Shown here: in pieces, positions 25,398 through 34,965 of the stretch
Numbering within the stretch: the first letter of the stretch is position 1
Layout of the letters: each line of letters starts with the position of its first letter
Translations under genes and position numbers: made by a program
The notes under the pieces: generated by a model
Database searches by the model: none
The model's input: only the letters and a program-made list of their open reading frames with translations
Told to the model about the DNA's origin: nothing
NCBI RefSeq assembly: GCF_001307295.1
Contig: NZ_CP012700.1
Location: 2,049,001-2,113,000, forward strand
Length of the DNA: 64,000 nt
Direction of reading: 5' to 3'
DNA from: Sphingopyxis macrogoltabida
GTDB lineage: Bacteria > Pseudomonadota > Alphaproteobacteria > Sphingomonadales > Sphingomonadaceae

Positions 25398-27224
25398 ATG
25401 CTCGAACGTCGTACTCTGCTGGCCGCTGCGGCGGCCTCCTCGCTGCTCGCGGCCATGCGCTCGCCCGCGCAGGCGGCGCTCGCGGCGCCCGACGGCGAGG
25501 GCGCGAAGCTCACCGCGCTCTACGAGCGCATCTACAACATGCTCGTCGATCAGGACCCCGAATTCGCGACGGCGCTCGGACTCGACAAGGGCGAGCGTGC
25601 GGCGGCAAAATCGAAGCTCGCCGACCGTTCGCCCGCCGGGATCAAGCGCGGGCAGGATCTCTATCGCCTCGGGCTCAAGGAACTGCAGGCGATCGACGCG
25701 TCGAAACTGTCGGGGATGGACCTCGTCAACTACGACACCTTCCGCGGTCCGTGGGAAGATTATGTCAAGGCTTACGACAGCTTCTCCTACGGTCTTCATA
25801 GCTGGCCCGAACCGCATCCGGTGACCCAGCTCAGCGGCACCTATCGCTCGATCCCCGACTTCCTCGTCAACCAGCACAGCATCGCGAACGCCGCCGATGC
25901 CGAGGCCTATCTGGCGCGCTGCATCGATTTCGCCGCGCAGCTCGACAATGAGACGGGGCGGATCAAGGACGACCATGCCGCGGGCATCATCCCGCCCGAT
26001 TTCGTCATCGACCGCACGCTGAACCTGTTCGAGAGCATCATGGCACCCGCCCCCGACGCCAATGTGCTGACGAAGAATATCCAGGCGAAGACGGCCGAAA
26101 TCCCCGGCGACTGGGCCAGCCGCTGCGCCGCGATCATCAAGGACAAAATCTATCCGGCGATGCAGCGGCAGGCCGGCGAGCTCCGCGCCGTCCGCCCGCG
26201 CGCGACGCACGACGCCGGCGTCTGGCGCCTGCCCAAGGGCGACGAATATTATGCCTATGCGCTGCGCTATGCGACGACGACCGGCATGTCGGCCGAGGAG
26301 GTCCACAAGCTGGGGCTCGATCGTATGGCCGAGCTGTCGGCGCGCGCCGATGCGATCTTCAAGGAACAGGGGATGAGCAAGGGCAGCGTCGCCGAACGGA
26401 TGCGCGCGCTCGGCAAGGACCCGCGCTTCATCTATCCGAACACCGACGCCGGCAAGGCCGAGCTGATCGCCAAGCTCAACGAGCAGATCCAGGAAATGCA
26501 GCGCCGCCTGCCCGAAGCCTTCGGCCGCCTGCCGAAAGCCAAATGCGACATCCGCCGCGTACCGCCGGAGATCGAGGCGGGCGCGCCGGGCGGCTATTAC
26601 CAGATCCCCGCGCTCGACGGCTCGCGCCCCGGCGCTTATTATATCAACCTGCGCGATACCGCGGAAAATCCGTCGTGGACGCTGCCGACGCTGACCTATC
26701 ACGAAGCGACGCCCGGCCATCACCACCAGATCGCGCTCGCGCAAGAGGCCGAAGGCATCCCGAGCCTCCGCCGCCTTCCCGCCTATTCGGTCTATACCGA
26801 AGGCTGGGGGCTCTACGCCGAACAGCTCGCCGACGAAATGGGCGTCTATGCCAGCGACCCGTGGGGCCGCCTCGGCTATCTGCAAAGCTATATGTTCCGC
26901 GCCGCACGCCTCGTCGTCGACACCGGGCTCCACCATTATCGCTGGAGCCGCGAGAAGGCGATCCAATATTATAACGAGGCACTCGGCACCCCCGAGGGAT
27001 CGAACGTTACCGAGATCGAACGCTATTGCGTCTGGCCGGGCCAAGCGACGAGCTACATGGTCGGGCAGACAAGCTGGGTCCGCATCCGCGAAACGGCGAA
27101 GGCGGCGCTCGGCGACAAATTCGACCTCCGCGGCTTCCACGACACCGCGCTGTCGGCAGGCGCGATGCCGATCGAGGTGCTCGAATCGGTGATCGAACGA
27201 TGGACGGCGGGGCTGAAGGCCTGA
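25398..27224 (+). CDS. DUF885 family protein, probable secreted metallopeptidase
   Basis: 608 residues with an exported N-terminus (LERRTLLAAAAASSLLAAMRSPAQA, with a twin-Arg that could be a Tat signal). The metal motif HEATPGHHHQ at 435 and the downstream YTEGWGLYAE supply the HExxxH/E-like ligands of DUF885, a family related to M32-like peptidases. Homologues are annotated only by domain; activity is inferred. ATG at 25398 follows GGGAG. The preceding 105 bases hold only an upstream region. Confidence 0.88.
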   Translation: MLERRTLLAAAAASSLLAAMRSPAQAALAAPDGEGAKLTALYERIYNMLVDQDPEFATALGLDKGERAAAKSKLADRSPAGIKRGQDLYRLGLKELQAIDASKLSGMDLVNYDTFRGPWEDYVKAYDSFSYGLHSWPEPHPVTQLSGTYRSIPDFLVNQHSIANAADAEAYLARCIDFAAQLDNETGRIKDDHAAGIIPPDFVIDRTLNLFESIMAPAPDANVLTKNIQAKTAEIPGDWASRCAAIIKDKIYPAMQRQAGELRAVRPRATHDAGVWRLPKGDEYYAYALRYATTTGMSAEEVHKLGLDRMAELSARADAIFKEQGMSKGSVAERMRALGKDPRFIYPNTDAGKAELIAKLNEQIQEMQRRLPEAFGRLPKAKCDIRRVPPEIEAGAPGGYYQIPALDGSRPGAYYINLRDTAENPSWTLPTLTYHEATPGHHHQIALAQEAEGIPSLRRLPAYSVYTEGWGLYAEQLADEMGVYASDPWGRLGYLQSYMFRAARLVVDTGLHHYRWSREKAIQYYNEALGTPEGSNVTEIERYCVWPGQATSYMVGQTSWVRIRETAKAALGDKFDLRGFHDTALSAGAMPIEVLESVIERWTAGLKA

Positions 27225-27233
27225 CTTTCCCAT

Positions 27234-27367
27234 TCCTCCCTGTCGCGCAGCGATGGGGAGGGGGACCGACCGCAAAGCGGTTGGTGGAGGGGCCGCAACG
27301 GTGCGCCAAATGCCCCTCCGTCAGCGCTTCGCGCTGCCACCTCCCCATGCCTGCGGCACAGGGAGGA
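27234..27367. repeat. Palindromic dispersed repeat, family A copy 2
   Basis: 134 bases beginning TCCTCCCTGTCGCG and ending CACAGGGAGGA, with inner arms GATGGGGAGG and CCTCCCCATG and the CAGCGCTTCGCGCTG hairpin. It is the second copy of the element at 204-332. It lies between DUF885 and the penicillin-binding protein genes; the remaining bases to 27437 show no gene. Confidence 0.7.
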
Positions 27368-27437
27368 TCAGAGAACGTCCAGGCATCGCTCAAGATATTT
27401 GCTTATGCTGTGTTGGCCCTGTAATACGGGGCGGTAG

Positions 27438-29498
27438 ATGCTGTTTTTTCGCCGCCCCGCCGCCCCCCAGCCCGAGCCCGTTCCGGCCGGCATCCCGCCC
27501 TTTCCGGATGCCGCGCAGCCTGCGCCCGCCGCGCCGCTGTCACCGCGCCGCAAGTGGCTGCGCCGCATCTCGCGCGGTTTCGCGGTCTTTTCGATCCTCT
27601 TCATCCTGCTTGTCGGCTGGCTCGCGATCACCGCGCCGCTGTCGAAATCGCTCGAACCGATCGCGCCGCCGCAGATCACCCTGCTCGCCTCCGACGGCAC
27701 GCCGATCGCGCGCATGGGCGCGGTCGTCGACACGCCGGTCAAGGCCGCCGACCTGCCGAAACATGTCACCGGCGCGTTCCTCGCAATCGAGGACCGGCGT
27801 TTCTACACCCATTGGGGGGTCGATCCGCGCAGCATCGCGCGGGCGGTGTGGAGCAATGTCACCGGCGGCCGCACGCAGGGCGGCAGCACGATCACCCAGC
27901 AGCTCGCCAAATTCACCTTCCTGACCCCGAAACGCACACTGGGGCGCAAGGCGCGCGAAGCACTGATCGCCTTCTGGCTCGAAGCCTGGCTGAGCAAGGA
28001 CGAGATTCTCGAACGCTATCTTTCCAACGCCTATTTCGGCGACAACACCTATGGCCTGCGCGCCGCGTCGATGCATTATTTCCATCGCCAGCCCGAAAAG
28101 CTCACCCCGGCGCAGGCGGCGATGCTCGCGGGGCTGGTGCAGGCGCCGTCGCGCCTCGCGCCGACGCGCAACCCCGATCTCGCGAAGAAACGCATGGAGC
28201 TCGTCGTCGATGCGATGGTCGACACCGGCTATCTGACCGCCGGCGAGGCGAAGGCGATCCGTTCGCCGCGCCTCGACGTCCGCACGAAGGGCGCGCTGCC
28301 GACGGGAACCTATTTCGCCGACTGGGCGCTGCCCGAGGCACGCAAGCTCAGCGACGTCGGCTATGCGCGCCAGACGATCCGCACGACGCTCGATTCCCGA
28401 TTGCAGGCCGCCGCCCGCCGCGCAATCAACGGCGCCAGCCTCGGCAAGGCGCAGGTCGCGCTCGTCGCGATGCGCCCGAATGGCGAGGTCGTCGCGATGG
28501 TCGGCGGACGCGATTACGCCGATTCCCCGTTCAACAGGGTGACGCAGGCGCGGCGCCAGCCGGGATCGACCTTCAAGCTGTTCGTCTATCTCGCCGCGCT
28601 CCGCGCCGGCTGGGAGCCCGGCGATACCATCGCCAACGGCCCGATCGAAACCGGCTCCTACCGCCCGAAAAATGCCGGCGACGCTTATTCGAAGACGATC
28701 ACGCTCGAGGATGCCTTTGCCTCGTCGAGCAACGTCGCCGCGGTCCGCCTGCTCCGCGAGGTCGGCGACGACAAGGTGATCGACATGGCGCGCGACCTTG
28801 GCGTCACCGCGCCGCTCGCCAGCGGCGATCCCAGCCTTGCGCTCGGCACGTCGAGCATGACGCTGCTCGAACTCACCGCCGCCTATGCCGGCGTCGCAGC
28901 GAACGCCTACCCGGTCGCCCCGCATGCGTTCAAGGCCGAGGAGCCGGGGTGGTTCGAGCGCTTTTTCTCCGGCCCCGCCAGCTTCCGCTCGGGCGTGCAC
29001 GAGGACATCGAGAAAATGCTGCGTGCCGCGGTCAATCGCGGCACCGGCCGCGCGGCGCGGCTGCCGCAGGCCAATTTCGGCAAGACGGGGACCAGCCAGG
29101 ACAATCGCGACGCGCTGTTCGTCGGCTATGCCAACGGGCTTGTCGTCGGCGTGTGGGTCGGCAACGACGATAATTCGCCGCTGAAGGGCGTGTCGGGCGG
29201 CGGCGTGCCGGCGCGCATCTGGCGCAGCTTCATGACCGACGCCAGCGGCGCGAAAAAGCGCCCCGCCCCTGCGGCGAAGAACCCCGCCGGCCCGGTCGAA
29301 CCGCTCGACATTCCCGACATCGGCGCCATTCCGGTGGGCGAGACGACGCGCGTCGGCGTACAGGACGGCAACGCGGTGATCTCGACCGAAATCGGCGGGA
29401 CACGCATCGACCTGAAACTGCCGCTGGGCGAAAACCGGCCGGCCGAAACCCCGCCGCCAGCGCCGGCGCCGCCACCCCAGCCAGCGCAACGCGAATAG
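27438..29498 (+). CDS. Class A penicillin-binding protein (PBP1-family transglycosylase/transpeptidase)
   Basis: 686-residue peptidoglycan synthase anchored by one N-terminal helix (about 47-66). The glycosyltransferase 51 domain has catalytic E118 in AIEDRRFYTHWG and GGSTITQQLAK at 148-158. The transpeptidase domain has the SxxK serine S377 (QPGSTFKL), SSN (in FASSSNVAA) and KTGTS. A Pro/Ala-rich tail ends the protein. A proline-rich cytoplasmic start precedes the helix. All catalytic motifs are intact. Confidence 0.93.
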   Translation: MLFFRRPAAPQPEPVPAGIPPFPDAAQPAPAAPLSPRRKWLRRISRGFAVFSILFILLVGWLAITAPLSKSLEPIAPPQITLLASDGTPIARMGAVVDTPVKAADLPKHVTGAFLAIEDRRFYTHWGVDPRSIARAVWSNVTGGRTQGGSTITQQLAKFTFLTPKRTLGRKAREALIAFWLEAWLSKDEILERYLSNAYFGDNTYGLRAASMHYFHRQPEKLTPAQAAMLAGLVQAPSRLAPTRNPDLAKKRMELVVDAMVDTGYLTAGEAKAIRSPRLDVRTKGALPTGTYFADWALPEARKLSDVGYARQTIRTTLDSRLQAAARRAINGASLGKAQVALVAMRPNGEVVAMVGGRDYADSPFNRVTQARRQPGSTFKLFVYLAALRAGWEPGDTIANGPIETGSYRPKNAGDAYSKTITLEDAFASSSNVAAVRLLREVGDDKVIDMARDLGVTAPLASGDPSLALGTSSMTLLELTAAYAGVAANAYPVAPHAFKAEEPGWFERFFSGPASFRSGVHEDIEKMLRAAVNRGTGRAARLPQANFGKTGTSQDNRDALFVGYANGLVVGVWVGNDDNSPLKGVSGGGVPARIWRSFMTDASGAKKRPAPAAKNPAGPVEPLDIPDIGAIPVGETTRVGVQDGNAVISTEIGGTRIDLKLPLGENRPAETPPPAPAPPPQPAQRE

Positions 29499-29564
29499 TG
29501 CCGCTCGCGGTCCGGGCAACGGAGCTGTCGGCTTTGGGGTGGGAAGCGGACGTCCGCCCGTTTT

Positions 29565-29653
29565 GTGCACCCCGGCGAAGGCCGGGGTCCAGAGTGTTGG
29601 AAAGCCAGCGTCGCGCACTGGTGCTCTGGACCCCGGCCTTCGCCGGGGTACAC
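29565..29653. repeat. Dispersed repeat, family C copy 3
   Basis: Palindrome with arms GCACCCCGGCGAAGGCCGGG and CCCGGCCTTCGCCGGGGT around a short centre. Preceded by GGCTTTGGGGTGGGAAG, a string also found before the family D repeat at 14811, suggesting larger compound elements. Confidence 0.7.
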
Positions 29654-29699
29654 GCCAGCCATGCCCGCAATCGCTCGAAGCCCGCCGCTTCCCACTCTT

Positions 29700-29789
29700 C
29701 GTCATCCCGGGCTTGACCCGCGATCCGCCTTCCTTCTTTCGACGTCGGATCAAATAAAAGACAGGCCCCGGGTCAAGCCCGGGGTGACA
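29700..29789. repeat. Dispersed repeat, family C copy 4
   Basis: Palindrome with arms GTCATCCCGGGCTTGACC and GGTCAAGCCCGGGGTGAC around a 50-base centre. Copies 3 and 4 together fill most of 29499-29858; nothing else is recognised in those 360 bases. Confidence 0.7.
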
Positions 29790-29858
29790 GATGTGGTTTA
29801 GGCTAATGTAGCGTTTCGACCGCAACCGGCCACGTCTCACAACATTCGCTTCCCGCCG

Positions 29859-31169
29859 CTACGCCGTCGCCACTCTTCGCTCGTCGAGCCGCACCACATG
29901 AACGCGATTCCGGCCTTCGGCCTTGGCCTGGTAGAGTGCCCGGTCGCACTGTTTGAGTAGCTCGACAGGGCCGACATCGGCGAGTTCGGGCGCGACGACG
30001 CTTCCGCAACTGATCGTCAGCATCGGGCCCGCCGGCGACCCCCGATGGGCGATCTGCCGTTTCGCGAGTTCCGCGATGATATGGTCGAGGATCGGTTCGG
30101 GCTCGTCGACGCCGGGCAGCATCAACAGATATTCGTCGCCGCCGTAGCGCGCCGCGAGATCATAGGGGCGCCGCGCCACCGACTGCAAGATATCGGCCAC
30201 CGCCTTCAGCGCCTCGTCGCCGCGCACATACCCTTCGGCATCGTTGTACAGTTTGAAATGGTCGACATCGATCATCGCGAGCGTCAGCGGCTCGCCGGTT
30301 CGCGTCGCATGAAAACAGGCCTTCGTCAGCTCTTCGTCGAGCCGCCGCCGGTTGGCGAGGCCGGTCAGCGGATCTTCGCGCGTCTGCTGTTCGAGCCGCG
30401 CCGTCGCATGCTGCACATCGGTGACGTCGACGACGAAGCCGACCGCCCGCACCGGCAGGCCAGCGTCGTCCGAGACGACCGACGCGGTCGAACGGATCCA
30501 GCGTATCTCCCCGTCGGGCCGGACGATGCGGAAGACGATGCCATAATTGTCCGCACTGTCGGAGATCCTCCTCGCCGCCTGATGGACTTCGGTCGCGCGG
30601 TCGGCGTCGTCGGGGTGGATGAAGCCGCGAAATTCGGCAATCGACCGGACCGGACGCGCGGGATCGCGGCCCATGATGCGATACCATTGCGGGTCGCACT
30701 GCATCGCATCGCGGGCGATATCATAGTCCCAGATGCCCAGCCCGCCGACCGCCGCCGCGATCGCCAGCCGCTCGTGCGCCGCACGCAGGTCGGCGGTGCG
30801 ATCGTCGGTGCTCTCGGCCTCGGCCACGTCCAGCGCTACACCGAGGAACAGCTTGCGGTCGTCGACGACCTGACAGGTCAACCGGACCTCGACCGGAAAG
30901 CGCGATCCATCCTTGTGGACCGCGACGTCGCGATAGCTCATCGACAGGCCGGCGCGTGCCGCCTGCCAGGTCGCCAGATTGGCTTCCTTCGCCTCGCCGC
31001 CCGAAATGTCGAGGATCGACATGCCCAGCAGCTCATCGCGGGTATAACCGAGGTCGGCACAGCAACGCTCGCTGAGATCGAGCAGGCGCCCGGTTTCGTC
31101 ATGGACGAAAAAGCCGTCGGGAACGCCCTCCAACAGGGTTCGGAAGCCTTCGGCGCTGATCTTGTTCAA
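29859..31169 (-). CDS. PAS-PAS-GGDEF diguanylate cyclase
   Basis: 436-residue cytoplasmic sensor with two PAS domains (about 5-115 and 135-255) and a C-terminal GGDEF domain starting at DPLTGLANRRRLDEEL. The active-site loop reads RYGGDEYL, i.e. GGDEY rather than GGDEF; other cyclases tolerate this change, so activity is plausible. No EAL domain and no membrane segment. The start is a TTG at 31169, chosen because GAGGT lies six bases upstream and the first PAS begins right after it. It makes c-di-GMP in response to an unknown signal. Confidence 0.9.
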   Translation of the reverse strand: MNKISAEGFRTLLEGVPDGFFVHDETGRLLDLSERCCADLGYTRDELLGMSILDISGGEAKEANLATWQAARAGLSMSYRDVAVHKDGSRFPVEVRLTCQVVDDRKLFLGVALDVAEAESTDDRTADLRAAHERLAIAAAVGGLGIWDYDIARDAMQCDPQWYRIMGRDPARPVRSIAEFRGFIHPDDADRATEVHQAARRISDSADNYGIVFRIVRPDGEIRWIRSTASVVSDDAGLPVRAVGFVVDVTDVQHATARLEQQTREDPLTGLANRRRLDEELTKACFHATRTGEPLTLAMIDVDHFKLYNDAEGYVRGDEALKAVADILQSVARRPYDLAARYGGDEYLLMLPGVDEPEPILDHIIAELAKRQIAHRGSPAGPMLTISCGSVVAPELADVGPVELLKQCDRALYQAKAEGRNRVHVVRLDERRVATA

Positions 31170-31283
31170 TGTCCGACCTCATCCACGAATCGGCATATGG
31201 TGGCAGTTTTCAAGCCGTTCCACCAGTCTCGGCGACAAGCTTCGTTCAAATCCCCCGGTGTTGCAGCCCGTTGCTATTCAGCG

Positions 31284-32672
31284 CTAGTCGCCCGCGAAAT
31301 CGAACGCGCTCACCCCGCGCTCTCCTTCGCGGAAGCGCAGCGGCCGACCGAGCGGCGGCATCGAACGCTGGACGCAGCCGTTGCGCGTGCAGCGGCGGCA
31401 ACCAAGACCGATCGGCGTGGCAGGCGACCGCATCAGGTCGATCCCGCGTGCGGCGATCAGCGGCGCGGCGACCTTCGCATCGACGCCGACACACACCGCA
31501 AAGCGCGCGGGCGTGCCGCTGCCCGTCGCGCCGGGTGCCGCGACCGAGCGCGACTGGGTGAACCACCGCGATCCGTCCTCCAACTCGACAAGATCGGCGA
31601 CGACCTCTCCCGGCCGCGCGAACGCATCATGGACGCCCCACAGCGGGCAACGCGCATCGCCATCGACCAGCGGCGACTGGCTGGCGCCGGCATAGCGCTT
31701 GCTCCCCTGCCCGGCGCGATCGATGCGCAACATGAAGAAGGGCAGCCCGCGCGCGCCGACGCGCTGGAGCGTGGTCAGCCGATGCGCCACCTGCTCATAG
31801 CCGGCGCCGAAACGGCGCTGGAGCAGCAGCAGATCGTAACCGGTCGCGTCGCATGCGCGGAGGAAGCGGCCGTAGGGCATCATCAGCGCCGCGGCGAAAT
31901 ATTGGATCAGGTGGCGTTCGAACAGCCGCGCCGCGGCGTTTTCGGCAAATTCGGCGCCGGCGACGAGCGCGTCGATCTCGTCCTTCGCCTCGATCTGGGC
32001 AAGCGTCGCCGCCGCCTGGAAGGTGCGCGAAGCGGGACGCAGCAGTTCGTTCAGCATCAACTGCCGCGCATGCCAGTCGAGCCAGCGGAGGCGGTCGGGC
32101 ATCACGTCGCTCGGCAGGATGCGGATACCGAGCTGGTGGCGCGTGCGCAGCCGCTCCGAAATCGTGCCGTACAGGTCGCCGCCCGCAAGGCGCAGTTCGT
32201 CCGCCAGTTCCTCGGCGCGCGCGTCGAGATCGGGGAAATGGTTGCGCCATTTCTCGATCGCGCGGCGCACCGCGGCAACTTCGGGCGCATCGCCTTGCGC
32301 TTCGGCGCGGCCCTCGGGTGCGGCATCGAACAGCCGCGCAAAGGCCGCGGCGGTCGCGGGCGCGCTTTGCAGCCATTCCTCGACCTCCTGCGCCCCGATG
32401 CCGAGATCGGCGAAGCGCGGATCGGCGAGCCGCCGCCGCAGCCCGGCGATGCCCCCGGGCAGGTCCTCGGCGCCAAGCTTTGCGGCGTCGAAACCGAAGC
32501 GTTCGGCGAGCTTGACGATCACCGTGGCGGAAAGCGGCCGCTGGCCATGCTCGATCAGGTTGAGGTAGCTTGGCGAAATGGCGAGCGCCTCGGCCATCGC
32601 CGCCTGCGTCATCCCCGCCTCGCGGCGCACCTTGCGCACCGCCGGCCCCGCAAACACCCGCCGCTCTGCCAT
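31284..32672 (-). CDS. XRE-family regulator with ImmA/IrrE-like and DUF2083 domains (ScfR/RamB-like)
   Basis: 462-residue regulator. The N-terminal HTH (about 8-62: VRKVRREAGMTQAAMAEALAISPSYLNLIEHGQRPLS) is followed by an ImmA/IrrE-like middle part and a C-terminal region with CxxCxxxxC (GCRRCTRNGC) typical of DUF2083. Proteins with this order are known as ScfR or RamB, which control short-chain fatty acid and glyoxylate-cycle genes. It diverges from aceA across 139 AT-rich bases, which supports regulation of the glyoxylate shunt in this organism; the effector is presumably an acyl-CoA or similar, by inference. Confidence 0.9.
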   Translation of the reverse strand: MAERRVFAGPAVRKVRREAGMTQAAMAEALAISPSYLNLIEHGQRPLSATVIVKLAERFGFDAAKLGAEDLPGGIAGLRRRLADPRFADLGIGAQEVEEWLQSAPATAAAFARLFDAAPEGRAEAQGDAPEVAAVRRAIEKWRNHFPDLDARAEELADELRLAGGDLYGTISERLRTRHQLGIRILPSDVMPDRLRWLDWHARQLMLNELLRPASRTFQAAATLAQIEAKDEIDALVAGAEFAENAAARLFERHLIQYFAAALMMPYGRFLRACDATGYDLLLLQRRFGAGYEQVAHRLTTLQRVGARGLPFFMLRIDRAGQGSKRYAGASQSPLVDGDARCPLWGVHDAFARPGEVVADLVELEDGSRWFTQSRSVAAPGATGSGTPARFAVCVGVDAKVAAPLIAARGIDLMRSPATPIGLGCRRCTRNGCVQRSMPPLGRPLRFREGERGVSAFDFAGD

Positions 32673-32811
32673 ATTTGTAACTTTCTTTACTAATTTACAC
32701 GCATTTTTACACCTACACGCTATATTTCACAAATATTATTGACAAAGCTTTTCACTTTGCGCGGCACTTTCGCCAACTTCCACCCATCACCTCCTCACAA
32801 GGATCAAGACG
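32672..32811. promoter_or_regulatory. Divergent regulator/aceA control region with inverted TATTTGTnA sites
   Basis: An AT-rich stretch in a GC-rich window. TATTTGTAAC at 32672-32681 and TTCACAAATA at 32726-32735 are inverted partners (TATTTGTgAA type), 44 bases apart, one touching the regulator's start codon. TTGACA at 32739 may be the aceA -35 element. Several TTTACAC strings lie between. These are candidate sites for the divergent regulator. Confidence 0.5.
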
Positions 32812-34404
32812 ATGGGTTATCAGGAAGACATGGCGCAGGCGGGCCGCCTCATCCGCGATTACGACGGCACGTGGGACGGCATCAGCGGCGAAAGCGTCGC
32901 CCGCATGCGCGCCCAGAACAAGTTCCGCACCGGGATCGACATCGCCCGCTATACCGCGCGGATCATGCGCGCCGACATGGCGGCCTATGACGCCGACCCT
33001 GCGAACTACACCCAGTCCTTGGGCTGCTGGCATGGCTTCATCGCGCAGCAGAAGATGATTTCGGTCAAGAAGCATTTCGGCACCGTCAAGGGCCGCTACA
33101 TCTATCTGTCGGGCTGGATGATCGCGGCGCTGCGCAGCGAATTCGGGCCGCTGCCCGACCAGTCGATGCACGAAAAGACCAGCGTTCCGGCGCTGATCGA
33201 GGAAATCTACACATTCCTGCGTCAGGCCGACGCCCGCGAACTCGGCATGCTGTTCCGCGACCTCGACGCCGCGCGCGCCGAGGGCGACGAACTCAAGGCC
33301 AAGCAGGTGCAGGCCGCAATCGACAATCATGAAACGCACGTCGTGCCGATCATCGCCGATATCGACGCGGGCTTCGGCAACGCCGAGGCGACGTACCTCC
33401 TCGCCAAGAAGATGATCGAGGCCGGCGCCTGCGCGCTGCAGATCGAAAACCAGGTCTCGGACGAAAAGCAGTGCGGCCACCAGGACGGCAAGGTCACCGT
33501 GCCGCACGAGGATTTCATCGCGAAAATCCGTGCCTGCCGCTACGCCTTCATGGAACTCGGCGTCGAGGACGGCATCATCGTCACGCGCACCGACAGCCTC
33601 GGCGCGGGTCTCACCAAGCAGATCGCCTTCTCGAAGGAGGCCGGCGACCTTGGCGACCAGTATAACAGCTTCCTCGATTGCGAAGAGGTCACCGGCGCGG
33701 GAAACCCCGGCGACGTCCTGATCAACCGCGACGGCAAGCTGATGCGCCCGAAGCGCCTGCCCTCGAACCTCTATCAGTTCCGTCCCGGAACCGGTGAGGA
33801 CCGCTGCGTGATGGACTGCATCGCCAGCCTTCAGAACGGGGCCGACCTGCTCTGGATCGAAACCGAAAAGCCGCACATCGAACAGATTGCCGGCATGGTC
33901 GACCGCATCCGCGAAGTCGTTCCCAATGCGAAGCTCGCGTACAATAACTCGCCCAGCTTCAACTGGACGCTGAACTTCCGCCAGCAGGTGTTCGACGCGT
34001 GGGAGAAGGAAGGCAAGGACGTCAGCGGCTATGACCGCGCCAAGCTGATGAGCGTCGATTATGACGGCACGGAACTGGGCGAAGAGGCCGACAACCGCAT
34101 TCGCACTTTCCAGCGCGACGCGGCGAAGCGGGCGGGCATCTTCCACCACCTGATCACGCTGCCGACCTATCACACCGCGGCGCTCAGCACCGACAATCTC
34201 GCCAAGGAATATTTCGGCGACGAAGCGATGCTCGGTTACGTCAAGGGCGTCCAGCGCGCCGAAATCCGTCAGGGCATCGCCTGCGTGAAGCACCAGAATA
34301 TGTCGGGCAGCGACATCGGCGACGACCACAAGGAATATTTCGCCGGCGAAGCGGCCCTCAAGGCTGCAGGCAAGGACAATACGATGAACCAGTTCGCCGC
34401 CTGA
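32812..34404 (+). CDS. aceA: Isocitrate lyase
   Basis: Glyoxylate-shunt enzyme splitting isocitrate into glyoxylate and succinate, used for growth on acetate and fatty acids. At 530 residues it is the long subgroup, as in Pseudomonas aeruginosa. The catalytic Cys is C221 in KQCGHQDGK, and IADIDAGFGN and VTRTDSLGAG are conserved substrate/metal segments. Malate synthase is not in the window. Expression is probably set by the divergent ScfR/RamB-like regulator, and a strong terminator follows. Confidence 0.97.
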   Translation: MGYQEDMAQAGRLIRDYDGTWDGISGESVARMRAQNKFRTGIDIARYTARIMRADMAAYDADPANYTQSLGCWHGFIAQQKMISVKKHFGTVKGRYIYLSGWMIAALRSEFGPLPDQSMHEKTSVPALIEEIYTFLRQADARELGMLFRDLDAARAEGDELKAKQVQAAIDNHETHVVPIIADIDAGFGNAEATYLLAKKMIEAGACALQIENQVSDEKQCGHQDGKVTVPHEDFIAKIRACRYAFMELGVEDGIIVTRTDSLGAGLTKQIAFSKEAGDLGDQYNSFLDCEEVTGAGNPGDVLINRDGKLMRPKRLPSNLYQFRPGTGEDRCVMDCIASLQNGADLLWIETEKPHIEQIAGMVDRIREVVPNAKLAYNNSPSFNWTLNFRQQVFDAWEKEGKDVSGYDRAKLMSVDYDGTELGEEADNRIRTFQRDAAKRAGIFHHLITLPTYHTAALSTDNLAKEYFGDEAMLGYVKGVQRAEIRQGIACVKHQNMSGSDIGDDHKEYFAGEAALKAAGKDNTMNQFAA

Positions 34405-34466
34405 TCCCGAATTGGCACGGGGCATTATGGCCCCGCGCCTCCCGAGCTTTCCTGGGGAGGAAAGCC

Positions 34467-34506
34467 TGTCCGTCGGAAGCCTCCGGGCCTCCGGCGGACA
34501 TTTTTT
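34467..34506 (+). terminator. Rho-independent terminator after aceA
   Basis: Stem TGTCCGTCGG pairs with CCGGCGGACA (one G-U wobble), 14-base loop, followed directly by TTTTTT at 34501. It lies 63 bases behind the aceA stop. Confidence 0.8.
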
Positions 34507-34621
34507 GGTGCACCGCAGACGAATTCGTAAAGAAACTTGTCGGTTTGGCCCTTGTCAGAACGCGGGGCTTGTGAAATTATGTTGCAATGCACAACGAATT
34601 TATCCCGGCGGCGGCCAGCGC

Positions 34622-34921
34622 ATGAGCGATACCCGCCTCAAGATGATGGAAGCCATCGCGCGGCGGCGAAAGGTCACCGCCCAATATAATGGCAACCAGA
34701 TGCTGCTTGCCCCGCACCTGATGTTCGAGCGGCGCGGCGACCTGTTCGTCAGCGCCCTCAACCTCAGCAAGAACTGGCGTTCGGCCGACGACTGGCGCCT
34801 CGGCTATTTCAAGCTCGACGGCCTTGCCGCGACCGAGGTGCAGGAGGAGGGTTTCGACCCGCTCCCCACCTATGAGGCGGTGCCGCCGCACGAAGAGGAC
34901 ACGCTGGTTCTCGCGATCTGA
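34622..34921 (+). CDS. Small hypothetical protein
   Basis: 99 residues, not recognised. The start ATG at 34622 gives a compact acidic/basic soluble protein; the block MLLAPHLMFERRGDLFVSALNLSK followed by YFKLDGL resembles the beta-strand pattern of WYL-type domains, but the match is only by eye. No signal peptide or membrane segment. The ribosome site is weak. It is free-standing between the aceA terminator and terC, in the opposite direction to terC. Confidence 0.65.
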   Translation: MSDTRLKMMEAIARRRKVTAQYNGNQMLLAPHLMFERRGDLFVSALNLSKNWRSADDWRLGYFKLDGLAATEVQEEGFDPLPTYEAVPPHEEDTLVLAI

Positions 34922-34965
34922 GGGGCGGACACGCGAAGGCCCGCCCCTCTTTGCGGGCGCGATCG

